A DNA stretch of 64,000 nt from Clarkia xantiana subsp. parviflora. Lineage: Eukaryota; Streptophyta; Magnoliopsida; Myrtales; Onagraceae. The notes beneath the pieces are model-generated. The model saw nothing but the letters and a program-made list of their open reading frames with translations. It did no database searches and was not told the origin of the DNA. Positions within the stretch are counted from its first letter, which is position 1. Each line of letters starts with the position of its first letter. Positions 12,143 through 21,584 of the stretch are shown in pieces. The stretch is taken from NCBI GenBank assembly GCA_036873135.1, contig JAPTYO010000058.1, forward strand, positions 62,001 to 126,000. The letters run 5' to 3'. The translations under genes and the position numbers were made by a program.

Positions 12143-12171
12143 CCCGCGTGGTGCGCGGGGTTAGTGGCTAG
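12143..12171 (+). mobile_element. Helitron 3' terminus (hairpin + CTAG)
   Basis: CCCGCG-TGGTG-CGCGGG forms a 6-bp perfect stem, followed after eight bases by CTAG and then T. That is the Helitron 3' end: a short GC hairpin just upstream of CTRR, inserted before T. The matching 5' end is uncertain; the array at 4.4-6.9 kb or a TCTACTATATTATATT start near 7715 are candidates. Confidence 0.6.
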
Positions 12172-12215
12172 TATATTATATAAGGTTCCAATTCAAACTG
12201 TTGGCTCTTTGTTTT

Positions 12216-12252
<37 letters not shown>

Positions 12253-12701
12253 CTTCACCTTAAATTTGTAATTTAATCTCATTTACATATAATTAATTTA
12301 TATACAATTATTTAGAGTCTGATAGGGTAAATCTCTTGCCAATTCGACATTCGATCCGATTTTAATTACACGTAATGAACTTTCAATTTATATCGTTAAA
12401 AAAAAACTCAATTTACTTTTATGTTTAAACCCGTATTGCGGGTATAACACTTAGCGCGAGATGACATTATATATACATGTGATATTCCTTAAAAAAATTA
12501 TTGTACTTGCGCATTTATATTCTCTTTTTAAATATTAATAATGAAAATTTGTAAATTATAAGAAGGTTCATATACAAATATTATTAGACGATAACTTTTT
12601 TATATAATATTTGAAAAAAAATATTATGAGAAGGTATAGTATTTCTTCAATATAAGAGTTATTTTTAATATTTTTAAATTTATATTAGTTTTTTTACTTA
12701 C

Positions 12702-12729
12702 TCGTGCAATGCGCGAGTTCAGCACCTAG
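12702..12729 (+). mobile_element. Degraded Helitron 3' terminus
   Basis: ACTCGTGC-AAT-GCGCGAGT forms an imperfect stem followed by TCAGCACCTAG. The TCAGCAC-CTAG tail is shared with the ends at 14420 and 60249, so these belong to one family. The next base is C and not T, suggesting mutation after insertion. A weaker hairpin, CCCGTATTGCGGG, lies near 12429-12441. Confidence 0.5.
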
Positions 12730-12812
12730 CTGAGAATTAGGAAAGAGATATATGTGAAAATGCATCATTAATTGTGGGCTTAATATATCTATCTATCTAT
12801 ATAATATATAAA

Positions 12813-14420
12813 TCTATACCTATATATTATATAAATTAGGAGGAGAGATAGTGGTTAAAATATATGCTGCCACGTCAGCGTTTTCGAGCTCCATTTGAGT
12901 GTCACATCACATACTTTACATTTGGTTCTAATGCTAAACCTACATATTATCTATAATATGTTTTCGGCCCACTCCTACTGAAAACATGAGGCCCACATGT
13001 AATTAATTGAAGAAAGAAATCAGAGGTCACCATACAACACATTGACAACTAATTTTTTTTTTTTTTGTTATACATCGGTTACGCTGTCTATTTTTTGGAG
13101 TTATATGTTATGCCTCGGAACATCATCATCCAGGCTGCGACACTTTATACAAGATTAAAAAAAAAGTTGTTCTACTCTACTTTTTCAAACGTTTATGTTT
13201 TTTTTTTGTTAAACAAAAAACGTTTTTGTCTAAGTAACCACCCATCAATAATTAATTCCATTTTCTCTCTCGAATATTTAAGAAATATATATAATATTTA
13301 TGTATGCTCCTTTTTATCAATATATATAAGATTACCTGATATTTTTTTCAGTGTTTGTTCAATAATTTATTAGTTAAAAATTAAAATAAATTATAAAAAA
13401 TGCATTAAATATAAAAAAATGTAAATACAATAAAAATGTAGAAAATAATTAACATAAGAAATAAATTTTTAATATAAACTATGTTTAATACTGTAAATAA
13501 ACAAAAAAATAATAATTATATGCAAAATTTTAAATTAAAAGTTTGGAGATTTTTTTTTTCTTTTGTTTATAACATATAATTCTAACTTATAGACATTTTT
13601 ATAACAAATTATTCAATAATAAAATGTATATATTTTTTTTAAAATATTAATTAGTGTAAACAAATATCTACATAAAATGTAAAACAATAATATTATATTA
13701 ATTTGTTTAGAATACACGGATAAATGATTGGTAATTAATTATTAATAAGGTTAAGTAGTAATAGGATTTGGATAAAGCGTTAAAAGAGGTGGATAAATAA
13801 ATGTAAATATAATTTTAAACTAAGAGATAACTTTATTAAGTAAAAATGTATAAATATAATGATAGAGAGGTGGATAGATAAGAGAGAGAAATGGGTAATT
13901 CAGTAAAAAAACGTAACAAAATCTGAAGGAAAGGTCGAACATTTTCATCGACGCGTGTTTTTTTTGCAAATATTAGCTGCTATAATCGTCTTTAATTTTC
14001 TTTAGATAGATAGTTAATCTTAGTAGATTTTTTTTAGAAGGAAGATACTTAGTTGTGAACACAAAGTCTGTGATTTATTCAATTTACTAAGACAAAGTGT
14101 TGAATTTGAGGATTATTTTGTAATAAAGTTTACTTGAAAAGCAACAAATTTTAGAGATATGTTAATGACTTACATTGAAAATTTTATGTATTTATATTTA
14201 AGTTAGGAGTTAACAGACGTCGTGGTTCATCAATAAAATTGAACGTTTATACTTAGAACAATGAAATGTTAATTTGAATGTGGCACAACAGCCTAAGTTA
14301 CATTTCAGTAAGTCTTTTTCTTCTAAAATTGTGGTTGATCTTAATTTTAATCTTCTATATATATATAAACATATACGATTTCGCCAGCCGCTCCGCGCGT
14401 AGCGCGGACTCAGCACCTAG
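12813..14420 (+). mobile_element. Plausible complete non-autonomous Helitron (~1.6 kb)
   Basis: The right end has a perfect 7-bp stem, TCCGCGC-GTA-GCGCGGA, then CTCAGCACCTAG followed by T, a textbook Helitron 3' end. The left end begins TCTATACCTATATATT after an A; an alternative start is TCTATCTATC at 12788. It continues GGAGAGATAGTGG, CTGCCACGTCAGC and CATTTGAGTGTCACATCA, matching the block order of the 4.4-6.9 kb array. The interior is AT-rich and shows no Rep/helicase, so mobility would need proteins from elsewhere. Confidence 0.6.
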
Positions 14421-14700
14421 TTTAAATATTTTGTAGAGCTTAAAAATTATAAGATACATAATTTTTTGCCCATGACGTAGAAATTAACGTACTAAATTAC
14501 TTATTAATTATTACAATAAATTTTAAATTTTAAACTTGATAAAATTACCAATTTCACCCGTATAATGACGAGTGAGAATTATAATTGTTTAGATAGATTT
14601 GGTTTGTATTGACAAAATCCTCAATCTAATACGTAATCACAGAGAATGAAAGAAAGCGCGCCAAGTGTCTATTTCTCTTCTTCCTATCCTAGGTAGTGGA

Positions 14701-14735
14701 GCTTTCTCTCTCTCTCTCTCTCTCGCTCTCTCTCG
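14701..14735 (+). repeat. CT microsatellite upstream of sucrose synthase
   Basis: A run of about fifteen CT dinucleotides with one interruption lies some 190-225 bp upstream of the sucrose synthase ATG. Pyrimidine-rich CT runs are common in plant promoters and 5' leaders; any regulatory role here is inference. Confidence 0.7.
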
Positions 14736-14924
14736 GTTAACCGTGGGCTTCCATTGTCAGCGGTGTCAATCCTCTGCTTGGTTACGTGTTCTGGACTGTG
14801 TCCCTGTAAGATGATCTCTTCAAACACGGCTCTCCGTCTTTCTCTCCAAGTCCCACAATCACGTCAGTTCGCCTCCTTCTCCACTCATCAATCCAGTTTT
14901 TAGGCTTCTTCTGCTTTTACAATC

Positions 14925-17900
14925 ATGGCTGATGCGAAGCTCACTCGTATACCAAGCATGCGAGATCGCCTTGAGGACACGCTGTCCGCTCACCGCAACG
15001 ACCTCGTCTCTCTCCTCTCCAGGTTCTCCATTTTCTTCTTCATCTCCGTGCGATCAAACATACTGTAAAAATGATAACTTGAAAGGATCTAGTTTGAATT
15101 TCTTGATCTAATCTGAGGCTGATTGTTCGTGGTTTCTTTTTCTGGAGGTATGTTGCTCAGGGGAAGGGAATACTGCAACCGCACCATTTGCTGGATGAGC
15201 TCGAAAACATCGTCGCTGACGATCAAGGGCAGAAGACTCTTCGAGATGGTCCCTTTGGTGAAGTCCTCAAGTGCACCGAGGTACCATACCATTACTTCTT
15301 TGAACTCGCTTCTCCTTCGAAATACGTTGGTAATCTTTAGTTAAAGATGGAAATTTTGTTCTTGAAATCAAACATATTAGACGAAAATTGTTATTAATGT
15401 CTGTCTGATAACAGGAAGCAATAGTGTTGCCTCCATTTGTGGCTATAGCAGTCCGACCCAGACCAGGTGTTTGGGAATATGTCCGAGTGAATGTGTTTGA
15501 ACTTAGTGTTGATCAGTTGTCTGTTTCGGAGTATCTCAAATTCAAAGAGGAACTTGTAGATGGAGAGTAAGTCTTGATTATCTGAATTATTGAATAGCTT
15601 TGCCTGATCAAATTTAATCATCTTATTAACCTGAAAATATGTATTAGGTCTGATGGAGCTTTTGTCCTTGAGCTTGATTTCAAACCGTTTAATGCATCTT
15701 TCCCTCGACCAAACCGATCTTCATCGATAGGAAACGGTGTTCAGTTTCTCAATCGTCACCTTTCTTCAATCATGTTCCGCAACAAAGAATCTCTAGAACC
15801 ACTACTTGATTTTCTCCGTGCACATCGATACAAAGGACATGTAAGTTTATTATCAGACATTTAATCATTTTTTTTTTGCCAAAGACATTTAATCATATTT
15901 GGAATTTTGGACGATAATTTTCCATAACATGTCTCTCAACATGTTTTTATTTTGCAGACATTGATGTTGAACGATAGGATTCAGAGCATTTCAAAGCTCC
16001 AGTCGTGTTTAGCAAAAGCTGAAGATTATCTATCAAATCTTCAAGCCGATACACCCTTCCATGATTTTGAATATGCGTAAGATTAACATTTGGGAAAAGA
16101 TCGTATCCTATATGAACTCTGATGTCCTAAACTTGGAACTCGTTTATACATGACATGAAATGCAGACTGCAAGGTATGGGATTTGAGAAAGGTTGGGGTG
16201 ATACTGCTGGACGAGTGCTTCAAACAATACATCTTCTCTCAGACATTCTCCACGCTCCTGACCCCTCGACATTAGAGACATTCCTGGGGACAATTCCTAT
16301 GGTGTTTAATGTTGTCATTTTGTCTCCGCATGGATACTTTGGTCAGGCAAATGTTTTGGGATTGCCCGACACAGGTGGACAGGTAATTGTCGAGAAATTA
16401 TTTGATGGCACCGTGCCAACACCTACTGCCCCGTTCCCCTCTCACAAATGTTGTCATGTGTGACCCAATAATGGGTCCCACTCACAAAACAATGTGAGTG
16501 AAGTAGGGGCAGCAGGTGTTGGCACCGTGCCAGAGAAGATTTTTTCGTAATTGTCTTCGTCTTGCTTCCTGTATCAAAATCTGGTGTTTACAGTTATCTT
16601 CTCTGGATAGTCTGTTATTAATTGACTCATATTAGTACACTGATTCAAGCTTCGCACTGAGTCAATCAATAGTGTTTTTTATTACTCAAATGATTTGTTA
16701 GTTAGCCTTATTCTCTTGATCTTAGGTTGTCTACATTCTCGATCAAGTCCGTGCTCTTGAGAAAGAAATGCTGATGCGGATACGGAAACAAGGGTTGGAT
16801 GTCAGTCCTAGAATTCTTATTGTGAGTTCACTTGATAGTGAAGTTTGATTGCCATATTTCTTTTTCATAAAATCTTTTGCCATATGGAAACAAGGGTTGG
16901 ATATATTATTTTGGCCACTCAAAAATCTTTTGCTTGCTCTTCAAGGTAACTCGATTAATACCCGATGCAAAAGGAACCACATGTAATCAGCGACTTGAAA
17001 GAGTGAGTGGAACAGAATATACACATATTCTACGAGTCCCTTTCAGATCCGAGAAGGGAATTCTTCGCCAATGGATATCGAGATTTGATGTCTGGCCTTA
17101 TCTGGAGACCTTTGCTATGGTAAACATGAAAACTTGTACAAGAGAACTTCTTTTGCATGAAGTAGTCCTTATATTAGCTGATGATCTTTGGGATTTAGGA
17201 TGCTGCACATGAAATTACTGCGGAACTACAGAGTACTCCCGATTTTATCATAGGGAATTACAGCGACGGGAATCTTGTTGCTTCATTGTTGTCTTACAAG
17301 ATGGGAGTTACTCAGGTTAATCAATTATTTTTCATGTTGCATATCTAAGAGCAACCTTATTGCTTCTCGGGTTTAAATGTTGCTTTTAAATTTTGCAGTG
17401 CACGATAGCGCATGCGTTGGAGAAGACTAAGTATCCAGATTCAGATATCTACTGGAAGAAGTTTGACGAAAAGTACCACTTTTCATGTCAATTCACTGCT
17501 GACCTAATAGCCATGAACAATGCAGATTTTATCATTACCAGTACATATCAAGAAATTGCTGGAACGTAAGATTAACCCCCTATATTGTCGCCATAAAAGT
17601 TACTGATTTGATCTCATCTTCAATTTTTAGCCATCAACGGTTTTTAATATACGAGAGCCACTCATCTTTCAGGAAGAACACTGTTGGACAATATGAGAGC
17701 CACTCATCTTTCACTCTTCCAGGGCTGTATCGGGTTGTTCACGGAATCGATGTGTTCGATCCAAAGTTCAACATTGTCTCCCCAGGGGCAGATATGTCAA
17801 TTTACTTCCCCTTTTTTGAAAAACAGAAAAGGCTTACTGCTTTACACGGTTCTATCGAGAAGCTGCTCTTTGATCCTGATCAAAATGATGAGCATATGTC

Positions 17901-19071
17901 GGTGCAATATCTGTTTTGCCCCTCCTTGCACAGTGTTCGATATTTAAAACTGAGACCGTCTTTTTCGTTGTTTCATTTTACTGTTGCAGTGGATCGTTGA
18001 GTGATCCGTCCAAGCCAATAATATTTTCCATGGCAAGATTGGACCATGTCAAGAACATGACTGGATTGGTCGAATGCTATGCGAAGAACTCTAAGCTGAG
18101 GGACTTGGCAAATCTTGTGGTGGTGGCTGGTTACAACGACGTGAGTAAATCTAAAGACCGAGAAGAAATAGAAGAGATCGAAAAGATGCACGGCCTCATG
18201 AAGAATTACAACCTAGACGGACAGTTCCGGTGGATATCTGCACAAATGAACAGAGCGCGTAATGGAGAGCTCTATCGGTACATAGCAGACTCGAGGGGCA
18301 TTTTCGTCCAGGTAGACTTGGTAGAATTATTATCTGTTCCATATATGATATATGGTCTCTTTGATTTGATTTGGTTATTCTGTTTAATTCAACTATCTAT
18401 ATATGTTTGTACTTTGCAGCCAGCTTTCTACGAAGCTTTCGGGCTGACTGTTGTAGAGGCCATGACATGTGGCCTACCGACATTTGCCACCTGTCACGGT
18501 GGGCCTGCAGAGATCATCGAGCACGGCATCTCAGGCTTCCACATTGACCCATACCACCCCGATCGAGCTGCAACCCTAATGGCTGAATTTTTCGAGCGGT
18601 GCAAAGAGGATCCGAGCCACTGGAACAAGATATCAGATAGCGGTCTTGAGAGGATATACGAAAGGTTTTAATTACACTTGTTTTTTTTGCCACATTTGTT
18701 CTCTTAACTTAATAATTTGGTTGTTGATTTTATTTAATGTGATGATGAAGATACACATGGAAGATATATTCGGAGAGACTAATGACACTGGCGGGAGTGT
18801 ATGGCTTCTGGAAGTATGTTTCGAAACTTGAGAGGCGGGAAATTCGCCGCTACCTAGAGATGTTCTACATTCTCAAGTTCCGTCAATTGGTGAGAACTTA
18901 TCTTAGAAGTATAAGTATCGGGCTAAGTTTGTTATACTCTTAGGCCTTAGCATCATCTGATTGATCTATTTGTGTGTAATATATTCAGATAAGTTGATTT
19001 ATATTATTGACGTGGTGGTGTTTGGATGACAGGTGAAAACTGTTCCATTGGCAGCGGATGAAGAGCACTGA
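14925..19071 (+). CDS. SUS: Sucrose synthase (SUS2/SUS3 clade), 15 exons, intact
   Basis: Cytosolic sucrose + UDP = UDP-glucose + fructose, supplying UDP-glucose for wall and starch synthesis. Exons: 14925-15022, 15148-15280, 15415-15566, 15648-15840, 15958-16076, 16166-16382, 16726-16821, 16946-17119, 17199-17315, 17399-17565, 17673-17897, 17990-18311, 18420-18664, 18751-18889, 19033-19071. All junctions keep frame and give 811 aa, the family's normal length. The N-terminal regulatory part is [16 protein letters not shown] followed by [14 protein letters not shown]; the Ser in PSMRD sits near the usual N-terminal phosphoserine. The GT-B part shows [42 protein letters not shown], and [20 protein letters not shown] with the UDP-binding Glu residues. 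The C-terminus is [25 protein letters not shown] and [13 protein letters not shown] place it nearer SUS2/SUS3 than SUS1. Several introns carry odd insertions, listed separately. Confidence 0.97.
15855..15896 (-). mobile_element. 14-bp poly(T)-GCCAA insertion with 14-bp target duplication
   Basis: In sucrose synthase intron 4 the sequence AGACATTTAATCAT occurs exactly twice (15855-15868 and 15883-15896), separated only by TTTTTTTTTGCCAA. Read on the minus strand this is TTGGC plus poly(A) between perfect 14-bp direct repeats. It looks like a retroposition event that copied only the last five template bases and the tail. Confidence 0.7.
16406..16532. mobile_element. 127-bp foldback MITE in sucrose synthase intron 6
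   Basis: The left end TGGCACCGTGCCAACACCTA plus CTGCCCC is mirrored at the right end (reverse complement TGGCACGGTGCCAACACCTG plus CTGCCCC), giving near-perfect inverted repeats of about 27 bp around a short loop. There is no coding content. The outermost 13 bases are almost self-palindromic. No clear target duplication is visible, so the superfamily is not assigned. Confidence 0.72.
16886..16902 (+). repeat. Exon 7 fragment copied into sucrose synthase intron 7
   Basis: GGAAACAAGGGTTGGAT in the intron is identical over 17 bases to exon 7 at 16784-16800, about 100 bp upstream and in the same orientation. It is too short to be functional and looks like templated filler DNA from break repair. 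Confidence 0.7.
17653..17671 (+). repeat. Exon 11 fragment copied to the intron 10/exon 11 boundary
   Basis: GAGAGCCACTCATCTTTCA occurs at 17653-17671 and again, coding, at 17695-17713 (ESHSSFT), 42 bp apart. The upstream copy is followed by G, so its TTTCAG is the splice acceptor for exon 11. Splicing at 17672 restores the expected [12 protein letters not shown] junction, so the gene uses a duplicated coding fragment as its acceptor site. Confidence 0.75.
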
Positions 19072-19680
19072 TTTGGTGAAGGTGTTACATGGCCAACAAA
19101 AATACTGAACCGGACCGTGCTATGCTAGCTAGGGAAGATGTTATAATTAATTAATAAAAAAAATAAAGTATATGTATATATTAGACTTCTTATCAAGTAA
19201 CAGTGTGATCCATAGATCTGTAGTGTTAATGTCTCATCCTGTGGGAGATATGCACATTAATAGATGTGAACTTGCTACCCTTAGAAGTCTATTTTTGTTT
19301 GAATCATTTGTTAGTGTAAGTTAAGACTAACACCCTATCTCTAATTTGGATGCATAACGTGCGTAAACTTTTATTGGTAAAAAAAATATATATCTAGATA
19401 AACTTTCAGACAATATATATATATATTGCCAATTTTGTAAATGAACTATCATAGTACAGTTTTCTGTTTCAACAGACTTTGGGTTTTAAGTTAAAAAAAT
19501 TAAGACGTTAATTGCATGGAATGGCGTGTACGTACGTTGTTTTCTATATAAACACCGAATATTATATAGGTATATATCTAGGTAATTGATAATAAAATTA
19601 GTAATAACCAACCACAACAACTGGATGGAGCTGGATCGGCTTGCTTTCTCCACTTAATTAATAATTCAATGCGCTCATCT
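19072..19680. other. Sucrose synthase 3' flank and spacer
   Basis: Contains the 3' untranslated region and AT-rich spacer. AATAAA-like signals occur near 19155-19165. No other gene is visible. Confidence 0.6.
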
Positions 19681-19689
19681 TCTCTACCT

Positions 19690-20395
19690 ACAGTTGGTGG
19701 GGAGTAATAATATAAGTGGAGGGCTCCGACTGCATCAGGCTGGTCGGGCCCACCAAGAGATTTGGGTTTGGCTTGGGGACTGACTGAGACTGAGAGTGCA
19801 TGTAGTCGAACCCTGCGATGTTGGCCGGGTGGGAAGCAACGCTAGCTAGCTAAGAGGTTGGAGTAGACAGGGTGGGTTCTTCGGAAGACCAAAGAAGCAT
19901 GCAGAAGCAAGAGCAGCTAGCAGCTGTTTCTGCAGCAACCGTAACGTCGGAGCCAGCCAGGGGAGTTACGTTCTTGTCTATCTTGTACACGTTTCTTGGA
20001 GTGTCCATGTCCTCTGGTCGGTCTAGCTCTCCTCTCCCAACAAGTGCATCTCCTACCTGGACATATATATATATATAGATGGTTCCTGGATGTGCAGTGG
20101 CTTTGTCTTTGCCCACCCCCTCCATTTAACGGCTGCTCTTGCGTTTCACAGCTACCTCTCCCTTCCCTTCCCTCCTCCAAACTCAATTACTCACACTCCA
20201 CGTACGACAGCATTGTGGTGGTGAACGCCATTGGCAACCCAAACTTGACATTAATGTCACCTGCATCATAGTACCAAATCCACCTGCATGCATTTCATAT
20301 TGTACGTACGTGATTCTACTTACGTACACCAGCAGCACAGCCATCTAAGAGGCCAGAGATCAGTTTCTCCTCCAAGTGACCCTTTGGTTGGAAGG
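19690..20395 (-). pseudogene. GH9 endo-1,4-beta-glucanase pseudogene, downstream part
   Basis: Minus-strand relics of a plant glycoside hydrolase family 9 gene appear in the correct order. First is a stretch up to 20391 continuous with 31230-31290 (NQRVTWRR, then an in-frame stop and frameshifts). Next are YDAGD near 20257-20271 with [25 protein letters not shown] near 20080-20101, RPEDMDTPR at 19994-20020, GSDV and AAETAAS near 19930, then SHPANIAGFDYMHS and NPNLLVG near 19760-19835. The block between ETAAS and SHPAN, about 200 residues in intact enzymes, is missing. An AT microsatellite interrupts the frame at about 20065-20077. With stops, frameshifts, an internal deletion and a 10.8-kb insertion the gene is dead. 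Confidence 0.82.
20391..20395. repeat. Target-site duplication, left (GAAGG)
   Basis: GAAGG immediately precedes the left LTR and recurs at 31230-31234 just after the right LTR. A 5-bp duplication is typical of Ty3/gypsy integrases. Confidence 0.93.
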
Positions 20396-21042
20396 TGTTG
20401 GATCACGGCGGGAACTCCGGTTACGGTGACGGATTCCTTAGCTCCTCGTAATCCTGCAGAAGGGGATAGAGGGCAGTGGCCCAGAATCCCTCTCCGATGC
20501 TTAACGTAAGTATGGCGATCAACAGAATAGGCAAGCAATGTGAGTGTGTGTAAAACGTAACCCTAATCTGGAATAACTTCCCTCCTTTTATAGAGGGAGG
20601 TTATCCCAGTTACCTGATTAGGTGGTTGGATTGTGATCCGCTATTCCACGTATCTCGCCATATATTCTGCCCTGTATCTCGTACAGTTATTCGTATCCCG
20701 CATATCCCGCCCATTATACCACCACTATAATCGTGGCGAGATTTCCGGGATTGTGCTCTTACTGGCGAGTCTCGATCGTTATCGGAGACTCCCAAGTTAC
20801 ATCGTTTGAGGATTCGGTTTCGGGGAGTGGTGTCAACTCCCATATCGGGACCGACTACGTCCAGGTCCGATATCTTCGAGGCTCTTCCCTGTCGGAGCCA
20901 TACTTGCTCGTGGCCATTCAATGTCGGGGCCTCCTTCCGTCGGAGCCCTTAGCCTTCCAGCAGCCCAGCTCCTAGCCCACTAGGCCTAGTCGCCGTTTAG
21001 CCAATCGTTAAGGGGCCTAACGGCCTTCGCCAGGGCCCATCA
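20396..21042 (-). repeat. 3' LTR (left)
   Basis: 647 bp, from TGTTGGATCACGG to GGGCCCATCA on the plus strand, matching 30583-31229. On the minus strand TATAAAAGGAGGG near 20588-20600 is a TATA box. A purine-rich TTGGGGGCAGA (minus strand) directly abuts the inner edge at 21043 and is the likely polypurine tract. Confidence 0.95.
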
Positions 21043-21584
21043 TCTGCCCCCAAGACGTGAGGGACTTATAGTGCATCGCGTCTTCCGACATCGGACTCTT
21101 CCGCGTCTCCATCGGAGGCCTTTGCCTTGGATCTTTTCAAGATCTTCTGGGATCCTGTTTGGATTCGAAGGGGTTTTTTGAAAAGGTCAGCATTAAATGC
21201 TGATAGGAGGTGAGGGAACGTTTTGGGCTCTGCAGGCCTGCCTGTTGAAAAAGCACTTTTCAGCCGTTCCAATGCGTCATTACTTTTGTCTTATCTGTTC
21301 TGACGGTTCAGATTAAAACCGTTCCTATTTTCCGAATTGGCACGTTTCCCCTTGGACGATCGTGATTGAATCGTTTCGAATTCTGTGGCTCAGATTTTCC
21401 ACCCCTTCAGTTTCCTTTTCTCTTATAAAACCCTAGCCCCAAGCACTGTTTTACCTTTCTTTTACTTCCTCCTCTTTGTGATCCCAAGAGCCGTAATTCT
21501 CCAGATTTCAAGTTTTCACCGGCGATTCGAGTTTTTACCAGTGTTTCAGGCACTTCAGACTTCTCCGATCAGGACTCAGTCACT
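21043..21584 (+). promoter_or_regulatory. Promoter and leader of the antisense gene
   Basis: Between the 3' LTR and the antisense ATG, the plus strand carries CTTATAAAACCCTAG near 21421-21435, about 155 bp upstream of the start codon. That spacing suits a TATA box followed by a leader. This suggests the antisense gene is transcribed on its own and not only as part of the element. Confidence 0.5.

Noticed and set aside
16877..17212. Upstream extension of the sucrose synthase exon 8 frame into intron 7 as coding sequence
   Set aside because: The frame contains the copied exon 7 filler, and only splicing at 16945/16946 joins exon 7 to [11 protein letters not shown] as in all sucrose synthases.
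20610..20975. Open frames of 80 and 103 codons in the LTRs
   Set aside because: They are the same in both LTRs and overlap each other on opposite strands. They are incidental to LTR sequence.
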